This document shows, piece after piece, positions 35,426 to 45,162 of a stretch of DNA of 64,000 nt. The stretch's first letter is position 1, and each line of letters begins with the position of its first letter. The notes under the pieces are model-generated. The model was not told where the DNA came from. It saw only the letters and a list, made by a program, of their open reading frames with translations, and ran no database searches. The stretch comes from Paenibacillus sp. FSL K6-3182 (GTDB lineage Bacteria; Bacillota; Bacilli; Paenibacillales; Paenibacillaceae): positions 131,001 through 195,000 of the forward strand of contig NZ_CP150265.1 of NCBI RefSeq assembly GCF_037976325.1, in the 5' to 3' direction. Made by a program: the position numbers and the translations under genes.

Positions 35426-35712
35426 CAGTTCAACTCCTCAAAATTACTGCTTACGACTACAATAGCAGATCCACAAGGTAATAACTGCGGGGTTAACAAT
35501 TACGTCAATAATTCGTCTTTATTCTGTAATAGAAAGTTCACGGCTTAGACAACTGTTAGATTTAGGAGCGTTCAGACAGTGAATTGTTCTTACATATAGT
35601 AACTTTACCCAAATAAAATTGTTTTGTCCCAGTAAAAGCAAATAGACAGTCGCATCTGGTCATTGACCGAATGTGACTGTCTATTGGTTAAGAGTGATGA
35701 AGTTAATTTTAA
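35426..35712. other. Intergenic region upstream of qoxA with a terminator hairpin
   Basis: No gene is seen. On the minus strand TTGACG is followed 17 bases later by GTTATT, a weak candidate promoter for qoxA. At 35641-35685 an 11-base perfect stem AATAGACAGTC/GACTGTCTATT with an inner GGTCATTGACC is the terminator of the small membrane protein gene that ends at 35713. Confidence 0.5.
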
Positions 35713-35997
35713 TTATTGAGGCTCGTTAAAATCCTTTGACGACTGGTCTTGGTTAAGGCGTGCATGAACAAGTCCGATTGCTGTGCCAATAACGTAAATA
35801 TGAACGCTGCCGATTAGGAATCCGATGCCGACCATAAGTCCAACATTTTTATCGCTGAAATGGCTTAAGTTAATGAGGCTGAGTAGAACGCCAATAGATA
35901 AAACGATCCAAGAGATGGCAGTCATTGCCTTTACGAGGCGCTTGACATCTGATTTAGAAGGCTGAATGTTGCTGATTGTTGCGGTTTTTGTTGTCAT
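35713..35997 (-). CDS. Small two-helix membrane protein
   Basis: A 94-residue protein from ATG 35997 (GGGAGTG upstream) with two hydrophobic helices (about 25-45 and 55-78) and hydrophilic ends. I do not recognise the family. It is a single gene between pbpG and the qox operon with its own terminator. Confidence 0.65.
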   Translation of the reverse strand: MTTKTATISNIQPSKSDVKRLVKAMTAISWIVLSIGVLLSLINLSHFSDKNVGLMVGIGFLIGSVHIYVIGTAIGLVHARLNQDQSSKDFNEPQ

Positions 35998-36137
35998 ATT
36001 TAACACTCCCGATCAATTGTAAGTGTTTTCTTATCCTTACTATACCACAACATCGAGGTTTTGTTCAAAGAAAATTCACTTTTTGATCATAAGTTGGACA
36101 AAAATGCGCAAAGATCACGGTTGGTTCATTATTGGAA

Positions 36138-36173
36138 GGAACAGCAGCCCTCCTCATTAAAGGAAGGCTGCTG
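36138..36173 (-). terminator. Hairpin after pbpG
   Basis: A 15-base near-perfect stem (AACAGCAGCC ... GGCTGCTGTT) lies just past the pbpG stop. There is little T run, so termination may be weak. Confidence 0.5.
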
Positions 36174-36178
36174 TTTGT

Positions 36179-38290
36179 TTAGTCTGTCCACCAGCGTTTC
36201 AAGTCATTCCACCAAGAGCGTCGTCCTGCTGTACCAGATCCATTTTGAGTGGCGTCACTGTCGTTATTTCCTGCACCCGCAGGCTCGCCGCATACATCAG
36301 TCGGCTCCGTTCCGCTGATGAAGGTTTCTAATCGTCTGTGCGGACAGCTGCTTTCTGCAAGCTTGCCGCTTGTCGGATCGATATACACGTTCACGATGCC
36401 TTCCGGAATCGGGAAAATCTTCGGCGGTATGGCAGTCAGCGCTTGCTCCGTAAATTTTGCGAAAATGGGAGCAGCGCGGTAAGCCTCGGCAACGGTTAAT
36501 TTGCGATCCTTATCGTAACCTACCCACACTGCTGTCGCTAGTTCAGGCGTATACCCAACGAGCCATGCATCTGTTGGGGTCGTACCCGTCTTGCCTGCTA
36601 TCGGCCGCTTAATAATAGAAGATACGCGGAAACCTGTTCCGCCTTCTTCAAATACACTCTCCATTAAACTGGTCATAACATAGGCTTCGGCTGGGGTGAT
36701 GGCTTGCACTGATTTTTGTTTCGCTTCATATAATACCTGTCCCTTGCGATCCTCAATGCGGAGAATCGCAACCGGCTCCATGTGGATGCCGCCGTTTGCG
36801 AAAGTGCCAAATGCAGAAGCCATTTCGAATGGGCTGACTGGAAAGGTGCCAAGCGCAAGTGAAGGGACCGGCTTCATCGGACTTTCAATTCCCAGCTTCT
36901 TTGCCGTTTCAATAACTTTATCAGCTCCGACGGTCATGATGGTGTTAACCGCATAAATATTGTCCGAGCTGGCCAGCGCCTGTCTCATATCAATCAGCTC
37001 ATTCAAATACTTGTCACCGTAGTTGCGCGGTTCATACGTCTTCCGTCCCTCATCATAAGTGAATACAGTTGGTTCACTTTTATAACGGGTAACAGGTGAC
37101 ATAAAACCACTTTGCAAGGCGGTTAAATATAAGAAAGGCTTAAAGGAGGAGCCGGGTTGGCGCGTCTTTGCAAACACTCGATTATATTGGTTGTTCTTAT
37201 AATTTCTTCCGCCAACCATCGCTTTGATATATCCGGTGCGCGGGTCTATAGCAATGAGCGCCGCCTGCTGCTCAGAGTTTTCGGGAAAGCCCTTTGCAAT
37301 GACCTCTTCAGCCGTTGCTTGCGCGGACGGATCAAGCGTTGTATAGATGGTAATTCCGCCCTCATTCAGCAAATGTTCATTAATACCTAGCTTGTCGACA
37401 GCAATATACCTGATATAATCGCGAAAATAAGGCGCAAACCCTTCCTGGTCGCCAGAGCCAAGTGTCTGGAAGCTCAGCATTTCCTTATAAGCGGCATCGG
37501 CCTGCTCGGATGTAATTGAGCCGCCTTCAAGCATCGCCTGTAAAATAGTAAGCTGGCGGTCCTTTGCATTCTTCATGTTAAGGTACGGCGAATAATACTT
37601 AGGGCCCTTCGGAATGCCGGCAAGCATCGCGCTTTCTGCAAGCGTGAGCTCGGAAGCGTGTTTATTGAAGTACATCATCGCCGCTGCTTCAATACCATAG
37701 GAGCCGTGGCCATAATAAATTTGATTCAAATACATGCCCAGAATTTCGTCCTTGGAGTAATTCATTTCAAGCTGAACCGTGTACATCGCTTCCTTCAGCT
37801 TGCGCTGCCAGGTTCGCTCATGCGTCAAATATAGATTACGTGCGAGCTGCTGAGTAAGCGTGCTTGCGCCTTGGCGTGCCGAGAAGCTTTGGACGTTAAC
37901 CATAACGGCTCGCGCCATTCCCTTCATATCGAAGCCGCGATGATCATAGAAGCGGCGATCCTCAATAGCTAAGGTTGCTTCAATTACATAATGCGAAATG
38001 TCGGATAGCTGTACAGAACGGCGGTTCTCTCCAGCATGAAACGTATCGATGACATTGCCATGCAAATCAAGCATTTGAGATGTTTGGCTAATCGCAGTGA
38101 CTGGCAGCGATTGCGTACGTAAGAAGATAAGTGTACCGGCCAAGATGAGTATGAAAAGGGTGAATGCGGCAGCTGCCCATCTCAACCATTTCTTCATTTT
38201 CAGAAATTGGGGAAGGAACCTCTCGGTTATAAATGGAAAAGCAGGCCTGCGGCGCAGCTTACCCTGCTGGTTGGAATTTTTTTTCATGGA
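36179..38290 (-). CDS. pbpG: Class A penicillin-binding protein (transglycosylase/transpeptidase)
   Basis: A 703-residue protein with one N-terminal membrane anchor (about 36-60), a GT51 domain (EDRRFYDHRGFD with the catalytic Glu; GASTLTQQLARNL; EIYYGHG-like NQIYYGHGSYGIE) and a transpeptidase domain with SSFKP, SSDN and KTGTTPTDAW. It polymerises and cross-links peptidoglycan. Position between ywhD and speE matches B. subtilis pbpG (PBP2d, 691 residues, made in sporulation), so that name is favoured. AAGGGAG lies 9 bases before ATG 38290; the open frame extends to 38305. Confidence 0.9.
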   Translation of the reverse strand, partial: SMKKNSNQQGKLRRRPAFPFITERFLPQFLKMKKWLRWAAAAFTLFILILAGTLIFLRTQSLPVTAISQTSQMLDLHGNVIDTFHAGENRRSVQLSDISHYVIEATLAIEDRRFYDHRGFDMKGMARAVMVNVQSFSARQGASTLTQQLARNLYLTHERTWQRKLKEAMYTVQLEMNYSKDEILGMYLNQIYYGHGSYGIEAAAMMYFNKHASELTLAESAMLAGIPKGPKYYSPYLNMKNAKDRQLTILQAMLEGGSITSEQADAAYKEMLSFQTLGSGDQEGFAPYFRDYIRYIAVDKLGINEHLLNEGGITIYTTLDPSAQATAEEVIAKGFPENSEQQAALIAIDPRTGYIKAMVGGRNYKNNQYNRVFAKTRQPGSSFKPFLYLTALQSGFMSPVTRYKSEPTVFTYDEGRKTYEPRNYGDKYLNELIDMRQALASSDNIYAVNTIMTVGADKVIETAKKLGIESPMKPVPSLALGTFPVSPFEMASAFGTFANGGIHMEPVAILRIEDRKGQVLYEAKQKSVQAITPAEAYVMTSLMESVFEEGGTGFRVSSIIKRPIAGKTGTTPTDAWLVGYTPELATAVWVGYDKDRKLTVAEAYRAAPIFAKFTEQALTAIPPKIFPIPEGIVNVYIDPTSGKLAESSCPHRRLETFISGTEPTDVCGEPAGAGNNDSDATQNGSGTAGRRSWWNDLKRWWTD

Positions 38291-38797
38291 GCAGGCTCCC
38301 TTCAATGCAAAACTTCGCTTTTCCTTAGTATGGAAAAACGAAGAACACCCTATTCACGAAGAGGAGCGTAATCGTAAATATTTGTAGAAGGGGATTAGAT
38401 AGTTTTCATTATATAGATTGATATTCGGACTTTATTCAGTAGCGTGGCAAAAGAATGAGCAGCCTGCAGTACAAAAATAATAGGCTTGAAATTAGGATGT
38501 TGACGATAAGGAAAACGCATGATAATCTCTGATTAAAGGTTTAACCACGAATGACGAGCGTTATTTGGTTAAACGTTTAATTGGTTATCATAATCGTAAA
38601 ATAAGGCATGGTACTATGCAAAGATCCATGAACCTTCCTTATTATGCTGCCAAGGGTTCAAAAATTGTTCTATTGAAAGGTGGTGTTGCCTGACATAGTG
38701 GATGACGATTTATGAATGCGTTTACATTATAATCGCACTTATTCAAATCAACGCAGGTAAATGAGCTTCTATTATATGAAAAGGATCGTGATGATTA
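38291..38797. other. Intergenic region with LacI-type operators upstream of the GH87 gene
   Basis: About 500 bases separate the divergent pbpG and GH87 genes. No gene is seen. Two palindromic sites for a LacI-family regulator are at 38533-38544 and 38569-38580 (see separate entry). No clear promoter was identified. Confidence 0.6.
38533..38580 (+). promoter_or_regulatory. Paired LacI-family operators upstream of the GH87 glucanase gene
   Basis: TTAAACGTTTAA (38569-38580) is a perfect palindrome with the central CG of LacI/GalR operators. TTAAAGGTTTAA (38533-38544) differs by one base and lies 36 bases upstream. A related site, AAAACGTTTA, sits just before the lacI gene (41871-41880). Confidence 0.65.
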
Positions 38798-41761
38798 ATG
38801 ACGAATAGCCTTAAGAAACGTCTATCCGTACTCATTATTATGAGTATGGTGCTCACATTCTTCGCGCAGGCACAGACTAGCTATGCAGCTTCTTACGAAG
38901 CGGAGTCGGCTTTACTCTTAGGGGGAGCTGTATACGCGAATGATCATACGGGTTATTCCGGTTCTGGCTTCGTTGGCGGTTTTATAGATGGCAATAAGGG
39001 AAATGCAGCTGCTCAGTTTACAGTAAGCGCGGCAGCAGCTGGGGTTCATAACGTAACCGTGCGGTATGCGAATGGAAATGGCAGTGCGAAGACGTTGAGC
39101 CTATACGTAAATGGTGTCAAAATGAAGCAAACGACGCTGAATGCAACCGCGAATTGGGACAGCTGGACGACCAGCACGGAAGCATTGACGCTCGCAGCAG
39201 GCAGCAATACGATCCGCTACAAATTCGACACGACAGACACAGGAAACGTAAACTTAGACAAAATTGATGTTGAAGCAGTGCCAGCTGGGCCAAACACCCT
39301 TGAAGCAGAAGCGGCGACTCTTACGGGAGGAACAACTATAGCTAACGATCATACGGGCTATACGGGAACCGGATTTGTCGGAGGCTTCACAGATGGCAAC
39401 AAAGGAAGCGCGGCGGTACAATTTGCAGTTACGCCAGCCGCAGCCGGAAGCCGTGAGCTGACGTTCCGATATTCAAATGGAACAGGCAGCGATAAAACAT
39501 TAAGCCTTTATCTGAATGGAACAAAGCTTCGTCAGGTTATGCTTCAAGCTACATCGAATTGGGACACATGGGGCACCAAGCTGGAAGTCGTTACTCTGAA
39601 TGCAGGCAGCAATGCCGTTCGGCTTCAATTTGATACGACGGATTCTGGAAATATCAATTTGGATAACCTCGTTGTAGGTGCTCTTACAACAACGCCGACA
39701 CCAACCCCTACAGCAGCTCCAACTCCAACACCAACCGTGACACCAACGCCTACGCCTACTGTAACACCAACACCAACGCCGGGCACGGGGTTTGTGTATC
39801 AAGCGGAAGATCAATTTTTCTCAGGTGGAGTAACCAAAGCATCGACCTATTTGCAAAACTTTACAAGCGTCGGTGCGAGAGCAATTTTCACCGTTAACCG
39901 GACTGCGGAGGGGAACTCGGCTGTTGAGCTTCGCTACGCAAATGGAACAGGGGCGAGCAAGACGATAAATATTTACGTGAATGGCGTGTTTGTTAAAACA
40001 ACAACACTCTCAGCAACTGGAGGAGCAACCACTTGGGGCAGTCAAAGCGAGACGCTGAGCCTCCGCAAAGGTTTAAATACGATTACGTATCAATATGACA
40101 GCGGAAATAGCGGCGGAATAGCGATCGATTACATTTCCGCAGCAGGTGGAATCAGCTTGGCGGCGCGGGGAGCAACCGTACCTTATCAAGAGCTGGAAGC
40201 GGAGAGCGGCACGACGAACGCTCAGGTGCTTACAGCAAACCGTACTTATTTAACTGTTGAATCAGAATCGTCGGGAAGACGCGCTGTAAAGCTGACATCT
40301 ACTGGGCATTATGTGCAGTGGACAGCGCCACAAGCAGCTAACTCTGTTGTTGTCAGGTATAGTATGCCTGATTCGGCTGGGGGCGGCGGTACGAATGGAA
40401 CACTTAGCCTTTATGTGAACGGAGCTAAAACACAGACACTCAGCCTAACGTCACGTTATGCATGGACGTATGGCGCTTATCCGTACAATGACAATGCTGC
40501 GAACGGCGAAGGACATCGATTTTATGATGAGAGCCGCTTCCTTGTCGGAAACATTCCTGCGGGGGCTACGGTGAAGCTGCAGAAGGATTCTGGCGATACA
40601 GCTTCTTACTATACGATTGATCTTATTAACTTGGAACAAGTAGATGCCGCCTACACAATGCCTGCTAATTTCGTGAGCATTACCTCCTTCGGAGCTGTTG
40701 CGAGCGATGCAGGTGATGATACGCAAGCGATTCGCGACGCTATTGCTAATGCGAAGTCGACAGGCAAAGCAGGCGTGTGGATTCCATTAGGCACCTTCCG
40801 AATGAATGACCGTGTGAATGTGGACGGTATCCATATTCGCGGCGCTGGCATGTGGTACTCTAATTTGCAAGGCACTAACGGGAAAGGCGGCTTTTATGGC
40901 GTAGGCGGTAATGTAACGATTACCGATCTTGCGATTACGGGAGATTCGCTGTATCGGAACGACGGTGCGGACCACGCTGCTTTCGAAGGAAACTTTGGAA
41001 TAGGCTCGCTTATTCAAAATGTATGGATCGAGCATACGAAGGTGGGCTTCTGGCTGCAGTCTGGAACGGACGGTTTATATGTAGTCGGAGGTAAGATTCG
41101 CAATACATGGGCGGATGGAGTAAACCTTCATGGCGGTGTCAAAAATACAACGATCAGCCATTTAAGTGTACGCAATACAGGAGACGACGCCTTCGCGATG
41201 TGGTCGGACGGCTCACCGAATGAGAACAGCATGTTCCGCTATAATATCGCCCAGGTCCCTGTTCTTGCAAATACGTACGCCCTTTACGGCGGCAAGGACA
41301 ACAAGATATGGGATAACATCGGTGCAGACACGGTGACGGCTTCTGCAGGCATCGTGGTCAGTACAAGGTTCAATGCCATTGCATTTAGCGGCACGACTGA
41401 AGTGAAACGAAATACGCTGAACCGTACAGGCGGCTGGGAGCGCAACTGGAACACGAGCTTCGGCGGTTTATGGATCTATGCAGAAAACCAGAGCATTTCG
41501 GCTCCAATCGTTGTCGATAATGTTCAAATTAATGACAGCACCTATGAAGCTGTGAAATTCAGCTACAATCAATCGATAACAAACGTGAGCTTTAATCAAG
41601 TGAATATCAGCGGCGCCGGCACCTATGGGATATTGTTCGATTCCGTTACTGGATCAGGGACGTTTAGCAATGTAACGGTCACAGGGGCTGCATCGGGAGG
41701 GCTATCGAATCCGAATAATCAGTTTGTAATAACTAGAGGTGCAGGCAACAGCGGCTGGTAG
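38798..41761 (+). CDS. Secreted GH87-type alpha-1,3-glucanase (mutanase/mycodextranase-like) with CBM6/35 modules
   Basis: A 987-residue protein: signal peptide (about 1-31), two near-identical carbohydrate-binding modules of CBM6/35 type (about 32-165 and 167-297), a Thr-Pro linker (about 300-328), a third module (about 330-450), another beta domain, and a C-terminal right-handed beta-helix starting ITSFGAVASDAGDDTQAI. Asp773 (WADGVNL) with Asp796 and Asp797 (NTGDDAF) shows the 23/24-residue spacing of the catalytic aspartates known in GH87 enzymes from Paenibacillus and Bacillus circulans. It would hydrolyse alpha-1,3-glucan of fungal walls or dental/biofilm mutan. Operators upstream and an adjacent lacI gene suggest induction by glucan fragments. 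Family call by motif memory, not search. Confidence 0.82.
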   Translation: MTNSLKKRLSVLIIMSMVLTFFAQAQTSYAASYEAESALLLGGAVYANDHTGYSGSGFVGGFIDGNKGNAAAQFTVSAAAAGVHNVTVRYANGNGSAKTLSLYVNGVKMKQTTLNATANWDSWTTSTEALTLAAGSNTIRYKFDTTDTGNVNLDKIDVEAVPAGPNTLEAEAATLTGGTTIANDHTGYTGTGFVGGFTDGNKGSAAVQFAVTPAAAGSRELTFRYSNGTGSDKTLSLYLNGTKLRQVMLQATSNWDTWGTKLEVVTLNAGSNAVRLQFDTTDSGNINLDNLVVGALTTTPTPTPTAAPTPTPTVTPTPTPTVTPTPTPGTGFVYQAEDQFFSGGVTKASTYLQNFTSVGARAIFTVNRTAEGNSAVELRYANGTGASKTINIYVNGVFVKTTTLSATGGATTWGSQSETLSLRKGLNTITYQYDSGNSGGIAIDYISAAGGISLAARGATVPYQELEAESGTTNAQVLTANRTYLTVESESSGRRAVKLTSTGHYVQWTAPQAANSVVVRYSMPDSAGGGGTNGTLSLYVNGAKTQTLSLTSRYAWTYGAYPYNDNAANGEGHRFYDESRFLVGNIPAGATVKLQKDSGDTASYYTIDLINLEQVDAAYTMPANFVSITSFGAVASDAGDDTQAIRDAIANAKSTGKAGVWIPLGTFRMNDRVNVDGIHIRGAGMWYSNLQGTNGKGGFYGVGGNVTITDLAITGDSLYRNDGADHAAFEGNFGIGSLIQNVWIEHTKVGFWLQSGTDGLYVVGGKIRNTWADGVNLHGGVKNTTISHLSVRNTGDDAFAMWSDGSPNENSMFRYNIAQVPVLANTYALYGGKDNKIWDNIGADTVTASAGIVVSTRFNAIAFSGTTEVKRNTLNRTGGWERNWNTSFGGLWIYAENQSISAPIVVDNVQINDSTYEAVKFSYNQSITNVSFNQVNISGAGTYGILFDSVTGSGTFSNVTVTGAASGGLSNPNNQFVITRGAGNSGW

Positions 41762-41775
41762 TATGCAATATAGGG

Positions 41776-41818
41776 GAAGCAGGCGGCTCGCTTGAGCCGG
41801 TTTGCTTCTTCTTTTTTT
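41776..41818 (+). terminator. Terminator of the GH87 gene
   Basis: A long stem with a small bulge (41776-41789 with 41794-41808) is followed by CTTTTTTT. Confidence 0.85.
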
Positions 41819-41870
41819 ATATTTTCGGAGTACAAATTTTAGTGCCTCCACAAATAAGCTATACTATGAT

Positions 41871-41882
41871 AAAACGTTTAAC
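41871..41882 (+). promoter_or_regulatory. LacI-type operator before the regulator gene
   Basis: AAAACGTTTAAC shares the AAACGTTTA core with the operators at 38533-38580 and lies only 13-24 bases before the regulator start, consistent with autorepression. Confidence 0.55.
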
Positions 41883-41894
41883 TCAAGGAGCCGG

Positions 41895-42971
41895 ATGGGC
41901 TTTGAGACGAAAGAGAGCGATAAGAGGATGAAAAATGAAGTAAGCATCGTAGACGTTGCCAAGATAGCTGGTGTATCGATTGCGACGGTCTCTAATGTTA
42001 TTAACGGCAAGGGAAGGGTATCGGGCACAACGAAAGAAAATATCGAGCGGGTAATTATCGAGCTTGGCTACACGCCCAATCTGCCTGCTAGAAATCTAAA
42101 GACTCGGCGTACGCATCTTGTTGGACTGGTCGTACCGATGATGCAGCCTGGGAGGCTGCAGGACAACCCATTTTATTGGGACCTGCTTACAGGTGTAGAA
42201 GAAGGGGCTCGTGATCGCCAATTTCATATTATTTTATCGGGTATTGATGAGAGCACAGAAACATTCACATTCGCCAAGGAGCGTCGATTGGATGGATTAA
42301 TCGTGATGGGGACGAATGAGGGCTCGCAGGCAGTTGATCGCATTGTAAACTTAGGCATGCCTGCCGTCTTTATTGATAGCTACTTGAAGCGGGAGGATCT
42401 ATATCAAGTTAATTTAGAGGACAGAAAAGGAAGCTATCGCGCGATTCGTTATTTAATCGACCAAGGACATCGACGAATTGCGCTTTTAATTGGAGATATT
42501 CCGCTTGAGCGCATCACATATTACGGTGTTTTGCATGAGCGATGGTTAGGCTATAAGGATGCGCTGGCAGAAGCGGGTATTCCATACGACCAAACCTTAA
42601 TGATCAGGCTCCCGACATCGCTAGAAGGTGGCTATTGCGCTGCGGATCAGCTCATCAAGCTTGCGGACGTGACGGCGATTTTCTCGTTTTCGGATGTAAG
42701 TGCGATGGGCTTGCTTAAGCGGCTGCGAGAACTCGGCAAAAAGGTGCCGGAGGACTATTCGGTAATTGGCTTTGACAATTTGTCCATCTCTAGTTTTACT
42801 TCGCCTGCGCTAACGACCGTCTCTCAAAATATTTTGGAGAAAGGGCAGGAAGCGATCCGCATGCTGCTCGATCAGATTGATGGCAACCCTGTTCAGGAGA
42901 GGTGCAAGGCATTGCCGGTAGAGCTGATCATACGTGAGACGACAGGCTGCGTGAAGCTGGCAAATGATTGA
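41895..42971 (+). CDS. LacI/GalR family transcriptional regulator
   Basis: About 358 residues. The N-terminal helix-turn-helix (VSIVDVAKIAGVSIATVSNV split, hinge GYTPNLPARNLKTRRT) is followed by a periplasmic-binding-protein-like sensor domain (LVGLVVPMM ... VIGFDNLSISSFTSPALTTV). The frame is open from 41802; ATG 41895 has AAGGAG just 4 bases upstream, and ATG 41928 is the other candidate. The operator-like site at 41871-41882 suggests self-regulation, and the same motif upstream of the GH87 gene suggests that gene is its main target. The effector is probably a sugar released from alpha-glucan. Confidence 0.9.
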   Translation: MGFETKESDKRMKNEVSIVDVAKIAGVSIATVSNVINGKGRVSGTTKENIERVIIELGYTPNLPARNLKTRRTHLVGLVVPMMQPGRLQDNPFYWDLLTGVEEGARDRQFHIILSGIDESTETFTFAKERRLDGLIVMGTNEGSQAVDRIVNLGMPAVFIDSYLKREDLYQVNLEDRKGSYRAIRYLIDQGHRRIALLIGDIPLERITYYGVLHERWLGYKDALAEAGIPYDQTLMIRLPTSLEGGYCAADQLIKLADVTAIFSFSDVSAMGLLKRLRELGKKVPEDYSVIGFDNLSISSFTSPALTTVSQNILEKGQEAIRMLLDQIDGNPVQERCKALPVELIIRETTGCVKLAND

Positions 42972-43014
42972 GAAGGACGTTATATAAAAGAACAGGTATG
43001 ACCTTCTCAAGATG

Positions 43015-43053
43015 AACAAAGGCTGTCCCATGTTATGTGGAGCAGCCTTTGTT
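43015..43053 (+). terminator. Hairpin after the lacI gene
   Basis: An 11-base perfect stem AACAAAGGCTG/CAGCCTTTGTT (43015-43025 with 43043-43053) lies after the regulator. The T run is short. Confidence 0.55.
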
Positions 43054-43145
43054 GTGAAACAGCATCTACATATCGTACGGAAAATCAGGATATTATACTT
43101 AATAAAATCTTTGAAAAACGTTAATGCACGGATTGTCTAGAGTAC

Positions 43146-43174
43146 TTGTAGTGATTTAATAATTTTACTATAAT
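43146..43174 (+). promoter_or_regulatory. SigA promoter of speE-speB
   Basis: TTGTAG (43146-43151) and a perfect TATAAT (43169-43174) are separated by 17 bases, about 40 bases before speE. Confidence 0.7.
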
Positions 43175-43213
43175 ACAGGTTGAACGATTGAAGGAAAGAA
43201 GGGATTTAACACC

Positions 43214-44041
43214 ATGGAATTGTGGTATACGGAAAAACAAACAGATAGCTTCGGCATAACGGCGAAGATCACTAAGACTTACGTTAATGAACAAACAGAT
43301 TTTCAACAGCTTGATATGATCGAAACGGAAGAGTTTGGAACGATGCTTGTTCTCGACGGTATGGTTATGACCACGGTTAAGGATGAGTTCGTTTACCACG
43401 AAATGGTTGCGCATCCTGTACTTTTCACGCATCCGAATCCGGAGTACGTGCTTGTTGTTGGCGGCGGAGACGGCGGCGTTATTCGTGAAGTAATGAAACA
43501 TCCGAAGGTGAAGAAGGCAGTTCTTGTCGACATCGACGGTAAAGTAATCGAGTACTCCAAAAAATACTTGCCATCCATCGCTGGCGAGCTCGACAACCCG
43601 CGTGTTGAAGTGCTTGTAAACGACGGCTTTATGCATATTCATGATCATAAAAACACCTATGACGTTATTATGGTTGATTCCACTGAACCGGTTGGCCCTG
43701 CGGCAAACCTATTTACGAAGGGCTTCTACCAAGGCATCTACGAAGCATTGAAAGAAGACGGTATCTTCGTTGCTCAAACGGACAACCCTTGGTTTAAAGC
43801 GGACCTGATCCAAAGCGTAAACAAAGACGTGAAGGAAGTATTCCCGATCGTTCGTGTATATGGCGCGAACATTCCTACTTACCCAAGCGGTCTGTGGACG
43901 TTCACAATGGGCAGCAAAAAACACGATCCTCTTGCTGTTGATGAGACAGCAATTCCAGAAATTGATACAAAATATTACACGCCTCGTCTTCACAAAGCAG
44001 CATTCGTGCTTCCTAAATTTGTTGAAGATCTTGTGAAGTAA
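43214..44041 (+). CDS. speE: Spermidine synthase (polyamine aminopropyltransferase)
   Basis: A 275-residue enzyme with an N-terminal beta domain and a Rossmann-like domain. GGGDGG (83-88) binds decarboxylated S-adenosylmethionine, [16 protein letters not shown] and [10 protein letters not shown] hold the acidic active-site residues, and [10 protein letters not shown] follows. It transfers an aminopropyl group to putrescine. AAGAAGGGA precedes the ATG. It is 38 bases before speB in the conserved speEB operon, which makes putrescine from agmatine and then spermidine. Confidence 0.96.
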   Translation: MELWYTEKQTDSFGITAKITKTYVNEQTDFQQLDMIETEEFGTMLVLDGMVMTTVKDEFVYHEMVAHPVLFTHPNPEYVLVVGGGDGGVIREVMKHPKVKKAVLVDIDGKVIEYSKKYLPSIAGELDNPRVEVLVNDGFMHIHDHKNTYDVIMVDSTEPVGPAANLFTKGFYQGIYEALKEDGIFVAQTDNPWFKADLIQSVNKDVKEVFPIVRVYGANIPTYPSGLWTFTMGSKKHDPLAVDETAIPEIDTKYYTPRLHKAAFVLPKFVEDLVK

Positions 44042-44079
44042 CAAGCGGCTACGCTTCAGGAAAGAGAGGGACATACCTC

Positions 44080-44949
44080 ATGAAATTGGATCAAAAATAT
44101 TCAGGCAATGTCTTCATTTTGAGCTCTGACAACTACGAAGCTTCCAAAGCGGTTATCTACGGCATGCCGATGGATTTCACGGTTAGCTTCCGTCCAGGCT
44201 CCCGTTTCGGCCCTCCTCGCATTCGCGAAGTGTCGATTGGACTTGAAGAATACAGCCCTTACCTAGATCGCAGCCTCGAGGATATTGAATATTTCGATGC
44301 TGGTGATTTGCTGCTTCCTTTCGGAAACGCAGCGCGCAGTCTGGAAATCATCGGCGAATTCGTTCGCGGTGTGCTAGACGACGGTAAAATTCCTGTTGGT
44401 CTCGGCGGCGAACATCTTGTTTCTTGGCCGATCTTCCAAGAGGTGTACAAAAAGTACCCTGATCTTGCGATCATTCACTTCGACGCTCACGCTGATTTGC
44501 GCGAGTCGTATGAAGGCGAGCCATTGTCTCACTCTACGCCGCTGCGCAAAGCAGCTGGTCTTATGGGTGGACAGAACATTTACCAGTTCGGTATTCGTTC
44601 AGGATCGCGCGAAGAGTGGCAATATGCACGCGAGAACATCAACTTCCATCCGTTCGAGGTTTTGGAGCCGCTTAAGAAGGTGCTTCCTGAGCTCGAAGGA
44701 CGTCCAGTTTATTTAACGATCGACATCGATGTGCTTGATCCATCTGCAGCACCAGGTACAGGTACAGCGGAAGCGGGCGGCATTACATCGAAGGAGCTTA
44801 TTGAATCCGTTCATGCCATTGCACGTTCCGGCGTGAACATTGTGGGCTTCGATCTCGTTGAGGTTGCTCCAGCTTATGATCCGACGGAGCAAACGCAAAT
44901 TGTTGCGGCGAAGGTTATTCGCGAGATGCTTCTAGGCTTTTTGAAATAG
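44080..44949 (+). CDS. speB: Agmatinase
   Basis: A 289-residue ureohydrolase with the manganese-binding motifs GGEHLVSWPI, HFDAHADLR and TIDIDVLDPSAAPGTGT. It hydrolyses agmatine to putrescine and urea, feeding SpeE. AAGAGAGGGA is upstream of the ATG. The operon ends with a strong terminator at 44965-45016. Confidence 0.96.
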   Translation: MKLDQKYSGNVFILSSDNYEASKAVIYGMPMDFTVSFRPGSRFGPPRIREVSIGLEEYSPYLDRSLEDIEYFDAGDLLLPFGNAARSLEIIGEFVRGVLDDGKIPVGLGGEHLVSWPIFQEVYKKYPDLAIIHFDAHADLRESYEGEPLSHSTPLRKAAGLMGGQNIYQFGIRSGSREEWQYARENINFHPFEVLEPLKKVLPELEGRPVYLTIDIDVLDPSAAPGTGTAEAGGITSKELIESVHAIARSGVNIVGFDLVEVAPAYDPTEQTQIVAAKVIREMLLGFLK

Positions 44950-44964
44950 TCATTAAATATAGTG

Positions 44965-45016
44965 AAGGCTTCACTGCCAGCGGTCATTTATCCGCGTGGC
45001 GTGAAGCCTTTTTTTT
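44965..45016 (+). terminator. Terminator of speE-speB
   Basis: An outer 10-base stem AAGGCTTCAC/GTGAAGCCTT with an inner GCC/GGC and CGG/CCG extension is followed by eight T residues. Confidence 0.9.
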
Positions 45017-45162
45017 ATTGTAAAAGGGCACTTTGGATTAACAAAATAAATAAATGACAATTCAGAATATTTAAATTAATATATTGTAGGAAAACATTAT
45101 TTCATCTTGTGCTTGCAGCAGAGCATCTTATTAATAGAAAAAGAATGAAGGAGGCGTTTTTG

